Assembly: GCA_023442905.1 (NCBI GenBank)
Contig: JAEZWY010000002.1
Span: forward strand, 1 to 24,526
Origin: Bacillota bacterium
GTDB lineage: Bacteria > Bacillota > Bacilli > Lactobacillales > Aerococcaceae
Length of the DNA: 24,526 nt
Reading direction: 5' to 3'
Of the stretch, positions 15,556 to 23,448 are shown one piece after another. Each line of letters opens with the position of its first letter. Positions within the stretch are counted from its first letter, which is position 1. The translations under genes were made by a program, and so were the position numbers. Below the pieces are notes generated by a model. That model saw only the letters and a program-made list of their open reading frames with translations, did no database searches and was not told the DNA's origin.

Positions 15556-15803
15556 ATGAAACTTTGATGAGATAAGTAACTGGGAAAGAAACCACAGAGA
15601 GTCTGCGAATGGTGAAAGCAGATGTTTCGGAATCAGCGAAGATGGTCTTTGAGTTATCACGTGTGAGGGAAACTTAGCAAGTGACGGGTACGCCTGATAG
15701 CGCGTGAAGGGATGACAGTCCCTTGCTGAGATAATCTTTATGATTATGAACAAAGGTGGTAACGCGAGCATTCGCCCTTTCAATAGGGGGAGTGCTTTTT
15801 TTA
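15556..15803 (+). promoter_or_regulatory. Methionine T-box leader
   Basis: The leader has T-box parts in order: the Stem I base (GATAAG..paired with GAGTTATC), an AGAGAG bulge, the distal loop GCGAATGGTG, and the specifier region CGAAG-ATG-GTCTTTGAG, which aligns with known T-boxes (GAA, one base, codon, purine) and gives ATG at 15642-15644, i.e. tRNA-Met. The antiterminator box at 15748-15764 reads AACAAAGGTGGTAACGCG, a variant of AGGGTGGNACCGCG; TGGT would pair with an ACCA acceptor end. Uncharged tRNA-Met should switch on the operon. Confidence 0.88.
15767..15802 (+). terminator. T-box-controlled terminator
   Basis: AGCATTCGCCCT pairs with AGGGGGAGTGCT and a T7 run follows. Its left arm is shared with the antiterminator, as required for a T-box switch. 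Confidence 0.85.
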
Positions 15804-15834
15804 TATATTTTAATACATTTTTGGAGGTAAAAAT

Positions 15835-17244
15835 ATGGCGCAATCATTTGTAAGGGAAATGACATCAAAGCATCTAGTTATGCTTTCATTGGGTGGGGTA
15901 ATCGGAACTGGAATCTTCTTGAGTTCGGGGTATCTCATTCAAACGGCGGGTTCGATCGGAACAATCATTGCGTATCTGATCGGAGCATTTTTGGTGACGC
16001 TGGTCATGATGTGCTTGGGCGAATTGTCGGTCCACGAGCCTAGTACGAGTTCGTTCCACAACTACGCTTCAAAATACATCCATCCCGGAGCAGGTTTCGT
16101 GGTGGCGTGGCTTTATTGGCTGACGTGGACAGTGGCATTGGGTTCGCAGTTCATCACCTTGGCGATTTTATCACAACGCTGGTTCCCCGGCATTCCCACT
16201 TGGCTTTGGTGCATCTTTTTTATCGGCATTATTATACTTTCAAACATTATTGATGTGCGTTGGTTTTCCGTCAGCGAATTTTGGATGTCGCTGATCAAAG
16301 TGCTCGCACTGGCAATTTTCCTTATCCTGGGTCTGGGTGGCATATTCGGATTTATACCGATCCAGGGAAATGAATCAGCACCACTTTTCAGCCATCTGAC
16401 GGAAAACGGTTGGTTCCCGAAAGGCGCAGGCTCTGTTTTCTTGGCGATACTGTCTGCTAACTTCACTTTTTCCGGTGCGGAATTGATCGGCGTAGCCGCT
16501 GGTGAAACGTCGGATCCTAAGAAAAATATCCCGAAAGCAATCTTGCAGACAATCGTCATTTTGGTGGTCCTTTTCATCGGGACGATTGTTGTGATCGGTG
16601 CGCTGCTTCCGGATTCTGCGGCTAATTTGGATGAAAGTCCGGTGACCGTCATCCTGAATTTGATGGGTATCCCATACGCAGCAGACATCATGAACCTCGT
16701 CCTGATCACTGTAGTCCTTTCCGGCGCAAACTCTGGGGTCTACGCAGCATCAAGAATGCTGTGGTCATTGGCCAATGCAGGAACATTGCCGAAACGTTTC
16801 GCCAAATTATCCAAACGCGGGTTGCCGATTTACGGGTTGTTGCTGACCATTTTGGGTGAGCTTCTCTCCCTGTTTTCCAGCATCTATTCCGCGGACACCG
16901 TTTACCTGGCTTTGGTATCCATCTCCGCATTCGCGGTCGTGGCGGTTTGGTTGAGCATCGCTTGGGCACAACTGAATTTCCGCAAATACTATCTGAAATC
17001 GGGCCATAAACTGGATGAACTGGCTTACCAAACACCATTCTATCCAATCGTTCCGTGGCTCGTCATTATCCTTTGCTCCGTTTCGATCATCGGCATCGCG
17101 TTTGATCCGAACCAGCGGATTGCCTTGATCATCGGCATCCCATTCACGATCTTGTGCTTCTTTTATTACCAGTTATTCTTCAGCAAAAAGGCTTCTGTAG
17201 CAATCGAAAATCAAGAAGTGGGTGAGCTTTCCGATGAATTTTAA
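15835..17244 (+). CDS. mmuP: Amino acid permease, likely S-methylmethionine transporter
   Basis: A 469-residue APC-superfamily transporter with about 12 membrane segments. The family signature GGVIGTGIFLSSGYLI is near residues 19-34, and the GAELIGVAAGET block of the basic/AAP subfamily is near 215-228. The start has a GGAGG ribosome site. Substrate is inferred from two facts: it lies behind a Met T-box, and it overlaps mmuM, whose enzyme uses S-methylmethionine. A general amino acid permease of the same subfamily cannot be excluded. The DNA is visibly richer in G and C than the genes on either side, suggesting acquisition together with mmuM. Confidence 0.85.
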   Translation: MAQSFVREMTSKHLVMLSLGGVIGTGIFLSSGYLIQTAGSIGTIIAYLIGAFLVTLVMMCLGELSVHEPSTSSFHNYASKYIHPGAGFVVAWLYWLTWTVALGSQFITLAILSQRWFPGIPTWLWCIFFIGIIILSNIIDVRWFSVSEFWMSLIKVLALAIFLILGLGGIFGFIPIQGNESAPLFSHLTENGWFPKGAGSVFLAILSANFTFSGAELIGVAAGETSDPKKNIPKAILQTIVILVVLFIGTIVVIGALLPDSAANLDESPVTVILNLMGIPYAADIMNLVLITVVLSGANSGVYAASRMLWSLANAGTLPKRFAKLSKRGLPIYGLLLTILGELLSLFSSIYSADTVYLALVSISAFAVVAVWLSIAWAQLNFRKYYLKSGHKLDELAYQTPFYPIVPWLVIILCSVSIIGIAFDPNQRIALIIGIPFTILCFFYYQLFFSKKASVAIENQEVGELSDEF

Positions 17245-18154
17245 AGAGTGGCAAAAGAATCAAAAAGTGATCCTCATCGATGGTTCGATGTCCTTAGGTC
17301 TGGAGGAGCAAGGCTTGGACCTGAATGATGAGTTATGGACCGCGAAAGCATTAGTGAACGAACCGGATAAAATTGAAAAAGTCCATCAGAACTATTACGA
17401 TGCCGGGGCAAACATTGCCATCACAGCGAGCTATCAAGCGACGGTTGCCGGGTTCGAGCGTTTGGGCCATACAACCGAAGAAAGCCGGGCTCTGATCAAA
17501 AGAACGGTAGAACTAGCGAAACAGGCCCAAACGAAAAGCCAAGGCCTGCAAGAAAAATGGGTGGCGGCTTCGGTCGGACCATACGGAGCCTATTTGGCGG
17601 ACGGCTCTGAATATCGGGGCAATTACGGTCTGTCGCAAACCGAATTGGTCGATTTCCATCGCGAAAGGTTAGAGTTGCTGCTGGAATCCGGGGCTGATCT
17701 GCTGGCCATCGAAACCATTCCGGATCTAACGGAAATCCAGGCTGTGATTGAGTTGCTAGCCCAACATCCCAAGACGACAGCTTGGCTGACGGTGACTTTG
17801 AAGGACGATCACCATTTATGCGATGGGACCGATCTGCGTGTATTCCAGCTATTGGCAGAGTCGTCCGAGCAAATCATTGCCTACGGCGTCAATTGCGTGC
17901 AGCCGGATTTAGTTTTGCCGGCCTTGGAATATCTGAAGGAGATTGCGACAAAGCCATTAGTTGCTTATCCAAACTCGGGAGCGACCTACGATGCCACTAC
18001 AAAAGTATGGATGCACAGTCATGCGGTTGATGAAGTATTCTCAAACGAAGCATTGAAATGGCATGAGTCAGGATGCAAATGGATCGGCGGCTGTTGTTGC
18101 ACATCAGCCAAAGAAATCAGTTTGTTGAAGGAAACCTTTTCCGCAATTCTTTAG
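17234..18154 (+). CDS. mmuM: Homocysteine S-methyltransferase (S-methylmethionine-dependent)
   Basis: A 306-residue cytoplasmic enzyme that transfers a methyl group from S-methylmethionine to homocysteine, giving two methionines. The TIM-barrel N-terminus has ILIDGSMSLGLE; the zinc ligands are Cys221 in YGVNC and Cys287/Cys288 in WIGGCCCTSAKEI, which here has a third Cys. The ATG at 17234 fits a GGGTGAG ribosome site and overlaps the mmuP stop by 11 nt; a GTG at 17222 is an alternative. With mmuP it forms a salvage route for plant-derived S-methylmethionine, controlled by the Met T-box. Confidence 0.92.
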   Translation: MNFKEWQKNQKVILIDGSMSLGLEEQGLDLNDELWTAKALVNEPDKIEKVHQNYYDAGANIAITASYQATVAGFERLGHTTEESRALIKRTVELAKQAQTKSQGLQEKWVAASVGPYGAYLADGSEYRGNYGLSQTELVDFHRERLELLLESGADLLAIETIPDLTEIQAVIELLAQHPKTTAWLTVTLKDDHHLCDGTDLRVFQLLAESSEQIIAYGVNCVQPDLVLPALEYLKEIATKPLVAYPNSGATYDATTKVWMHSHAVDEVFSNEALKWHESGCKWIGGCCCTSAKEISLLKETFSAIL

Positions 18155-18175
18155 TTGGAATAAACATAATAAAAT

Positions 18176-18217
18176 AAACCCATCATTCTTTATGCAAAAT
18201 AGAGTATGATGGGTTTT
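18176..18217 (+). terminator. Terminator of mmuPM
   Basis: A perfect 11-bp stem AAACCCATCAT/ATGATGGGTTT with a T-rich 3' side, 22 nt after the mmuM stop. Confidence 0.88.
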
Positions 18218-18347
18218 GTGTCTTTTAATAGTGGGGTGGTCATACCCCGAGTATTTCTTTCAAGCCTTGTTTTATGACTTTCGTACTGCTTTCATTTATG
18301 GTTTGTTGTATACAAATCAAGTAAGGTGGTGAGTACTGTGAGGAAAA

Positions 18348-18408
18348 TCAAAACAAAGCTTTGAAATGGAACGGCAGCTGTTGCTACACGTCCTCAAAAG
18401 AACTCAAG
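18348..18408 (+). pseudogene. Remnant of a second mmuM 3' end
   Basis: The frame from 18355 reads KALKWNGSCCYTSSKELK, close to EALKW...IGGCCCTSAKEI at the end of mmuM. The nucleotides also align (AAATGGAACGGCAGCTGTTG against AAATGGATCGGCGGCTGTTG). Seven codons present in mmuM between its two AAATGG words are missing here, as if deleted between those repeats. The copy has diverged and has no 5' part. The rest of 18218-18536 shows no gene. Confidence 0.7.
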
Positions 18409-18536
18409 CCGACTGTCAGAAATCGATTTCAATATAGGAGATTAAAGTTTTATAAACAGTAGGGTAAGAGCATATTCACATGTAGTTAAACAAATATTTT
18501 AGCTGGTATTTTCTATGGATTAGCTTATTAGAGCGA

Positions 18537-18569
18537 CAAAAAAAGTAACAGCAATTAATCTGTTACTTT
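18537..18569 (-). terminator. Terminator of the FNR-like regulator gene
   Basis: A perfect 10-bp stem AAAGTAACAG/CTGTTACTTT with an 8-nt loop; on the minus strand it ends in a T-run. It begins 11 nt after the stop codon. Confidence 0.88.
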
Positions 18570-18580
18570 ATAATAAAATA

Positions 18581-19294
18581 TTATTCATTTGCTTCGATGC
18601 TTTCATCAAGTAATGCGAATTCTAGCGCATTTTTATCTAGTATTTCAATAATATTTGGACGTGGTTGCGAAATAAGCTGGTCCTTAGTTAATTTAGATAA
18701 GCAACGACTAAAAGTTTCTGGGGACATTCCAAGATACGAAGCTGTAGCTTTCTTGGTGGTTGCTAATTTTACTTTTAAAGAATCTTGTTTTTCGCTCATA
18801 TGCAATAAGTATTGAATCAATCGCGTTTTCGTCGAGCTTGTAGTTATGCCAGTCGTTTGCTGTTCGGCATCATCAAGACGGCGGGCCATTTCACCTAAAA
18901 GTTCGATAGCTATTTGTGGATGAGCTAATAAAACTTGTTCAAAATCGTCCTTTTTAATGGCACATAGCTTGCTAGGCTGAGTTGCTTCAATATAATAGTC
19001 ATAGTGACGTTCCTCAAATAATGACATTTCCCCTACAAAATCACCTTGTTGTAGTATACGAATCAATTGTTCCTTTCCTGATGCAGCTAGGCGATAAACT
19101 TTTAACTGGCCTTCTTGTATTAGGTAGAGTGATTGCAACTTTTCGCCTGCAGCGTACACTAATTTTCCTGCCGAAACATTTTTTTCAGTAATGTAGTTTT
19201 GGATTGATTGGATATCTTCAACGATTAATCCCTGAAATAAGGGCATTGTACTGACACAATGATGATATTTTGTAAAATCAATTGTCTTTTTCAT
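18581..19294 (-). CDS. Crp/FNR-family regulator, FLP-like
   Basis: A 237-residue regulator. The cyclic-nucleotide-binding-like beta-roll spans about residues 18-130 (LYLIQEGQLKVYR, GDFVGEMSLF), a dimer helix follows, and the C-terminal winged helix has SYLGMSPETFSRCLSKL. The E..SR spacing in PETFSR is the FNR-type recognition helix that reads TTGA half-sites. Cys13 near the N-terminus and Cys111 in the core are placed as in the FLP proteins of Lactobacillus/Lactococcus, where a disulfide serves as a redox switch; there are too few N-terminal cysteines for an Fe-S FNR. The ATG at 19294 fits the ribosome site better than GTG 19300. It follows the ohr gene on the same strand. Confidence 0.85.
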   Translation of the reverse strand: MKKTIDFTKYHHCVSTMPLFQGLIVEDIQSIQNYITEKNVSAGKLVYAAGEKLQSLYLIQEGQLKVYRLAASGKEQLIRILQQGDFVGEMSLFEERHYDYYIEATQPSKLCAIKKDDFEQVLLAHPQIAIELLGEMARRLDDAEQQTTGITTSSTKTRLIQYLLHMSEKQDSLKVKLATTKKATASYLGMSPETFSRCLSKLTKDQLISQPRPNIIEILDKNALEFALLDESIEANE

Positions 19295-19317
19295 ATCCAC
19301 CGATCCTTTCTTAATAT

Positions 19318-19326
19318 ATTATAGCA
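19318..19326 (-). promoter_or_regulatory. Promoter of the FNR-like gene
   Basis: A perfect TATAAT preceded by TGC on the minus strand, an extended -10 directly beyond the ohr terminator. Confidence 0.6.
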
Positions 19327-19327
19327 C

Positions 19328-19370
19328 AATAAAACGTCCACTAGTTTTGAATTGCTAGTGAACGTTTATT
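19328..19370 (-). terminator. Terminator of ohr
   Basis: A stem of about 16 bp (19328-19344 with 19355-19370, one bulge, one G-T) followed by a T-rich stretch on the minus strand, between ohr and the regulator gene. Confidence 0.75.
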
Positions 19371-19392
19371 GAGAGTTGTGTGCAATTTAAGC

Positions 19393-19839
19393 TTATTTTT
19401 CTTTGCTAGCGTCGTAATTTACTGCGCGAACAGTTACTTCAATTGAATCGCTAACTGCTTTAGAGTAAGGGCAAACCTTATGTGCTTCGTCCGCTAATTT
19501 TTGAACTTCTAAAGTGTCAAGGTCACGAATAGCAACAGTAATTTCTACAGCTAATTGGAAGTCTGCAGCATCAGGTTTCTTGTATAGGCGCACAATATTT
19601 GTAACTTGTGAATCTTCACGCACTTTGTGTTGACCTTTAACAATTTCTAAAGCACCGTGAAAACAAGCGCTATAACCTAAGGCAAACAATTGCTCAGGGT
19701 TTTGGCCAGCTCCAGAACCACCCATTTCTTTAGGGGTAGTAATTTTTACTTCATAAGAGCCATCTTCTAAATAGCTAAAACCATCACGACCACCTGTATT
19801 TGTAGCTTCTGTTTCATAAATTTTTTGATAATCAGACAT
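19393..19839 (-). CDS. ohr: Ohr/OsmC-family organic hydroperoxide resistance protein
   Basis: A 148-residue thiol peroxidase reducing organic hydroperoxides. Both catalytic cysteines are present: Cys59 in GYSACFHGAL and Cys123 in KVCPYSKA, with Arg18 in TGGRDG and Glu49 in NPEQLFALG, the Ohr-type arrangement. Length is normal. The ATG at 19839 has an AAGGAG ribosome site 8 nt upstream; a GTG at 19848 is not needed. A TATACT -10 lies at 19870-19875 (minus strand) and a perfect palindrome overlaps the -35 region, pointing to redox control, perhaps by the FNR-like product of the next gene. No OhrR/MarR gene is seen nearby. Confidence 0.93.
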   Translation of the reverse strand: MSDYQKIYETEATNTGGRDGFSYLEDGSYEVKITTPKEMGGSGAGQNPEQLFALGYSACFHGALEIVKGQHKVREDSQVTNIVRLYKKPDAADFQLAVEITVAIRDLDTLEVQKLADEAHKVCPYSKAVSDSIEVTVRAVNYDASKEK

Positions 19840-19869
19840 ATTGAACACTCCTTTTCTTTTGATAACTTT

Positions 19870-19913
19870 AGTATAGATTCTAGTAAGCGTTTCTACCTTG
19901 ACCTAGGTCAAGG
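19870..19913 (-). promoter_or_regulatory. ohr promoter with an 18-bp palindromic operator
   Basis: TATACT (19870-19875) is the -10. CCTTGACCTAGGTCAAGG at 19896-19913 is a perfect palindrome over the -35 region. Its core TTGA-N6-TCAA has the half-sites and spacing of FNR boxes (TTGAT-N4-ATCAA). Confidence 0.75.
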
Positions 19914-20037
19914 ATGCCAAATATATTTAAATATGAAAAATCTTAAAATTTAATAGCCGATGATAAATTTAGTGTTATTGCAAACTTTTTGATAAGATGA
20001 ATATTAAAAGTAGTACATATTTTGGAAGAAATTTCTG

Positions 20038-20507
20038 ATGTTATTAGAAAGATTAGAAAGTAAAGAAGGTTTTACCAATTCCGAACGACAGATTGCAGAT
20101 TATATTTAAAAAATCCTACAAAAATTTAAAATTTGACTGCAACTGAATTGGGTAGTAATTCTTATACGAGTAAGGCAACCGTTTTACGATTATGTCAAAA
20201 ACTAGACTTGTCGGGATATAGCGATTTGCGTATGACATTGATAAAGGAAATCACGGGAAAAGATCGATTAGACCAACGTAAAAATGGGATTTATATCATA
20301 AGAATTGGTGGTCGCAAATCAGTAACGCTTAAAGAAATGTGTCATGAATATATTGTGATTGATGATAAGAATCATGTTTTCAATATTGAGTCGATTGGTA
20401 TTTATACTGCGATAATTTTTGTTTTAGATGTTATGTACTTGGATTTAATGTCTAAAAATTATGAAGAAAACTTAACATCATCAATTGAGGTATATAAGTA
20501 CCATTAG
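20038..20507 (+). pseudogene. RpiR-family transcriptional regulator, broken
   Basis: The N-terminus MLLERLESKEGFTNSERQIA is the RpiR helix-turn-helix domain. After ADYI one base is lost and the frame shifts; KNPTKI follows, then a TAA, then NLTATELGSNSYTSKATVLR and LDLSGYSDLRMTLIKEI in the shifted frame. After about residue 80 most of the SIS sugar-phosphate domain is missing: the sequence passes directly to KNGIYIIRIGGRKSVTLKEM and VFNIESIGIYTAIIFVLDV, the last third of SIS. A frameshift, a nonsense codon and an internal deletion show it is dead. A GGAAG ribosome site precedes the ATG. Confidence 0.8.
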
Positions 20508-20642
20508 TAAGATTATAAATATTCATTTTAATAAGTTTAAGAAAGGTATGACTGTGTGTTATGCCTTTTTTGATATCCATAGTTTCAAAATTGAAGCCTA
20601 AGTTTTACTAAAATTTGAACCTTTAGTCCAATATCATGGGTA

Positions 20643-20935
20643 AATCCCAAATCACTTTGAATAATAAAATTGAGGTCTTAAAACAGATAGCCTATGGATA
20701 CGAAAGCTCTAAAATTTTAGAACTAGAATATTATTCACGAACAAGCTATATCTAATTGAAATACCGGTAGTACAAGCAGCCCAAGGGCTGCTCCAAAAGC
20801 ATATTATAAAGATAAAAACGAATAATGGAAAAGAGTATATAAAAAACCAGGCAATCTAATGATTACCTGGTAGACATTACTCATCAGTCCTATTTGACGA
20901 AGAGCCAAAATTTAGTCTAACTTTTTGGGTCCCCT
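20643..20935 (+). mobile_element. ISL3-like transposase C-terminal remnant and IS end
   Basis: Translation gives NNKIEVLKQIAYGY, then after a one-base deletion KNFRTRILFTNKLYLIE, resembling the conserved NxxIExxKRxAxGxxNFxNFxxRI end of ISL3-family transposases. About 100 nt further, 20870-20906 reads on the minus strand GGCTCTTCGTCAAATAGG.., like an ISL3-type terminal repeat. No N-terminal part is present. The rest of 20508-20959 shows no gene; a short hairpin at 20850-20871 precedes the end. Confidence 0.42.
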
Positions 20936-20959
20936 ATACTGTCTAGGGATTTTTGTGTC

Positions 20960-21472
20960 TTAAAATTCTTTATAATAAATCAAGTCTATTTGTTCGTCGT
21001 CTGCCATGAAGAAGGAATGTTGACTAATATGGCGAAAGCCCATTTTGCTGTAAAAATTAAGTGCGCGTTGATTATGTTCCCATACGCCCAACCAAATACC
21101 AGCCACACCTAGACTACGTGCAACTTCTTCAGCAGCTTGAATTAATTTTGTGCCATATCCATGGCGTAGAAAAGCTGTTCGCACATAAATCCTTTCGACT
21201 TCAAGGAGATTGTCGCCCACATATTCTGACTGTGCTTCGCCCACATTCAATTTAAGATAACCCATAGTTTCATTATTCTCCTTCAAAAAGAAGAATTGGC
21301 TGTTAGTTTCTGCTAATTCAGCCGTGAGTTTCTCTCGGTTATAGGCATCCTCCAAGTAAATCCGCATATTTTCATCCGAATTAAATTCCCCAAAAGTGTC
21401 CGTATAAGTTTCGATTGAGACAGCTCTTAACTCATCTACATCGGCTAGGGTGCATTGCTGTAATCGTGCCAT
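20960..21472 (-). CDS. GNAT-family N-acetyltransferase, PaiA-like
   Basis: A 170-residue acetyltransferase. The acetyl-CoA loop is VRTAFLRHGYGTKLIQAA (residues 96-113, R..GxG/A form), followed by GIWLGVWEHNQRALNFYSKMGF and HSFFMADDEQIDLIYYK. The blocks ENMRIYLEDAYNREKL, SQFFFL and WLGVWE match PaiA, the B. subtilis polyamine N-acetyltransferase, so polyamines are the likely substrate, but this is inferred. The start has a full AGGAGG ribosome site. It stands alone, divergent from ugpB. Confidence 0.85.
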   Translation of the reverse strand: MARLQQCTLADVDELRAVSIETYTDTFGEFNSDENMRIYLEDAYNREKLTAELAETNSQFFFLKENNETMGYLKLNVGEAQSEYVGDNLLEVERIYVRTAFLRHGYGTKLIQAAEEVARSLGVAGIWLGVWEHNQRALNFYSKMGFRHISQHSFFMADDEQIDLIYYKEF

Positions 21473-21615
21473 AGATGACCATCCTCCTACATCATTAATT
21501 TCTTATATAGTAACCTAAATACGCTTAAAAATTAAAGTATAAACAAATAAGAATGACTTTAGCATAAACAATAAGCTATTTGACAGTTTAAGAATACCCA
21601 TTTATGGCGTGAAAT

Positions 21616-21642
21616 TGTAAAGATATATATACAATCTTTACA
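21616..21642. repeat. Inverted repeat in the paiA-like/ugpB intergenic region
   Basis: TGTAAAGAT and ATCTTTACA form perfect 9-bp arms 9 nt apart. No T-run follows, so an operator is more likely than a terminator; position between divergent genes fits. The rest of 21473-21885 is AT-rich with no gene seen. Confidence 0.45.
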
Positions 21643-21696
21643 CAAAATATATTTATCAAAGTTGGTATAGCGGTATATTTGCCTTTATTTAGTTGA

Positions 21697-21726
21697 TGAT
21701 AAAGGGCTTTTTATCGTTTTTTATTT
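21697..21726 (+). terminator. Weak terminator-like hairpin upstream of ugpB
   Basis: GATAAAG pairs with CTTTTTATC and a T6 run follows. It could attenuate a leader of ugpB or be left from an older transcript. No gene ends just before it on this strand. Confidence 0.35.
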
Positions 21727-21885
21727 GATATATAAAATCAATTAAGTGTAAAGGAATCGAATTAAAGACTTTACTGATTATTTTCAAAACTAATACTTAA
21801 AATTGATTGGAAGTTAATATTGGTAGTTTAAGATAAATAGCGGAGTTAAAAATTTGAGATCAATTTTCGGGAGGAAATAAGGACA

Positions 21886-23232
21886 ATGAAATTTAACAAG
21901 AATATTATGCGCTTTGGTGTGGGGTTATTATCAGCTGCATTATTAGCTGCATGTGGAAATGCTAGTGCAGGTTCTGAATCATCTAACGCATCTACTGGTG
22001 CTGCAGAGGGCGAAACTGAATTAGTATTCTGGCATGGTATGGGTGGGTCTACTGGTGAAGCACTACAAAAAATCGTTGACCAATATAACGAGTCGCAAGA
22101 TGAAGTTTTCGTCAATGCGCAATATCAAGGAACTTATGATGAAACATTAACAAAATTACGTTCATCTGCCTCTGGTTCTGATGTTGGTGCCGACTTAGTT
22201 CAAGTATTTGAACAAGGGATGACATTCATGATCGACTCAGGTTTAACAGTACCTGTTCAAGATTACGTTGATGAATCTGGATTTGAATTAGGCGACTTAG
22301 AAGAAAACTTGTTAGCTTATTATACGAAAGATGATACTTTATACTCCATGCCATTCAACTCATCTACACCGTTAATGTACTACAATGCGGACCTATTTGA
22401 GCAAGCTGGTATCGAAGAAGTACCAACTACATTTGAAGAAATTATTGAAATTTCACCACAATTAACTGAAGCAGGCGTTGAAATGCCAATGTCATTAACT
22501 ATCTATGGTTGGTACATTGAGCAATTTATCAATAAAACTGAAGAAGATATGTATAACAATGGCAACGGTCGAGATGGTGCACCTACAGAAGTAACTTTTG
22601 ACCAGAATGGTACCATGTTACGAGCTTTAGAAACTTGGAAAAAAGCACAAGATGAAGGGGTAGCACCTAATGTTGGTCGTACAGGTGGTCAAGCTGAGTT
22701 TGTTTCTGGACAATCTGCTATCACTTTAGCTTCAACAGCAACATTACGCCAAATCCTAACTGAAGTTGATGGCCGCTTTCAAGTGGGCACTGCTTATTTC
22801 CCAGCGTTATCTTCTGAAGATGAGGGTGGTGTATCAATTGGTGGTGCATCTCTATGGATGATTGATTCAGAAGACGATGCTAAAAAAGACGCTACCTGGG
22901 ACTTCATGCAATACTTAGTAACACCAGAAGTTCAAGCACAATGGAATGCTGATACTGGATACTTCCCAGTTAACAAAAATGCACAGGAAGAACAAGTATT
23001 TAAGGATAACTTAGCAGAGTTTCCACAATTCCAAACTGCCATTGACCAATTACATGATGCTACACCAGAAGATCAAGGTGCCTTATCAGGTGTAAACCAA
23101 GAAGCGCGTATGTACTTTGAAGCTGAGTTAGAGCGTCTGTTAAACGATGAGATCACTGCTGAAGAGGCTGTCCAAAATATGGCTGATCAAACAAATGCAG
23201 CGCTAGAAAACTACAATGCAACAAATCAATAA
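21886..23232 (+). CDS. ugpB: ABC transporter substrate-binding lipoprotein, UgpB-like
   Basis: A 448-residue extracellular binding protein. The signal peptide ends in a lipobox LAAC with the lipid-bearing Cys23, so it is anchored outside the membrane, followed by a Ser/Asn/Gly-rich linker. The mature part starts ELVFWHGM and contains LQKIVDQYNESQ, QYQGTYDETLTKLR, LYSMPFNSSTPLMYYN and VSIGGASLWM, all typical of UgpB-type binding proteins for glycerol-3-phosphate or glycerophosphodiesters. The ribosome site GGGAGGAAATAAGG is strong. It leads ugpA and ugpE. The ligand is inferred from family; a related sugar cannot be ruled out. Confidence 0.9.
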   Translation: MKFNKNIMRFGVGLLSAALLAACGNASAGSESSNASTGAAEGETELVFWHGMGGSTGEALQKIVDQYNESQDEVFVNAQYQGTYDETLTKLRSSASGSDVGADLVQVFEQGMTFMIDSGLTVPVQDYVDESGFELGDLEENLLAYYTKDDTLYSMPFNSSTPLMYYNADLFEQAGIEEVPTTFEEIIEISPQLTEAGVEMPMSLTIYGWYIEQFINKTEEDMYNNGNGRDGAPTEVTFDQNGTMLRALETWKKAQDEGVAPNVGRTGGQAEFVSGQSAITLASTATLRQILTEVDGRFQVGTAYFPALSSEDEGGVSIGGASLWMIDSEDDAKKDATWDFMQYLVTPEVQAQWNADTGYFPVNKNAQEEQVFKDNLAEFPQFQTAIDQLHDATPEDQGALSGVNQEARMYFEAELERLLNDEITAEEAVQNMADQTNAALENYNATNQ

Positions 23233-23397
23233 AACTCGGTCTGTAAACAAGGTAAGACAAAGTTCATCTAATTAAGCATTTTTCTGGCAATGTTCATAAA
23301 TGCTGATATTTTTGACACCTTATCAGTACTTAGTGATTTATGGATACCAATATGTCAGAAGGCATCCAACATAATAACTATTGTTAGTTATGCAGTC

Positions 23398-23430
23398 AGG
23401 CTGGGATACTTTTTTCCCAGCCTCGTTTAT
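23398..23430 (+). terminator. Intra-operon terminator/attenuator between ugpB and ugpA
   Basis: A 9-bp stem AGGCTGGGA/TCCCAGCCT with an 8-nt T-rich loop, followed by a T-rich tail. It probably lowers permease expression relative to the abundant binding protein and protects the ugpB mRNA end. The 165 nt before it hold no gene. Confidence 0.75.
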
Positions 23431-23448
23431 TTTGAAAGGAGCACTATC

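Noticed and set aside
15529..15868. Minus-strand frames over the T-box
   Set aside because: The region is a structured RNA leader with a clear plus-strand promoter; the frames have no start signals.
16113..17047. Minus-strand frames inside mmuP
   Set aside because: They are by-products of GC-rich codon usage and have no family likeness.
18301..18368. Short GTG frame beginning MRKIKTKL
   Set aside because: A GGTGGTGAG stretch precedes it, but it stops after eight codons and lies in a decayed region.
21724..21742. TTGAT...ATCAA as a second FNR box before ugpB
   Set aside because: The half-sites are 7 nt apart instead of 4, the wrong spacing for FNR, and AT-rich DNA gives such matches easily.
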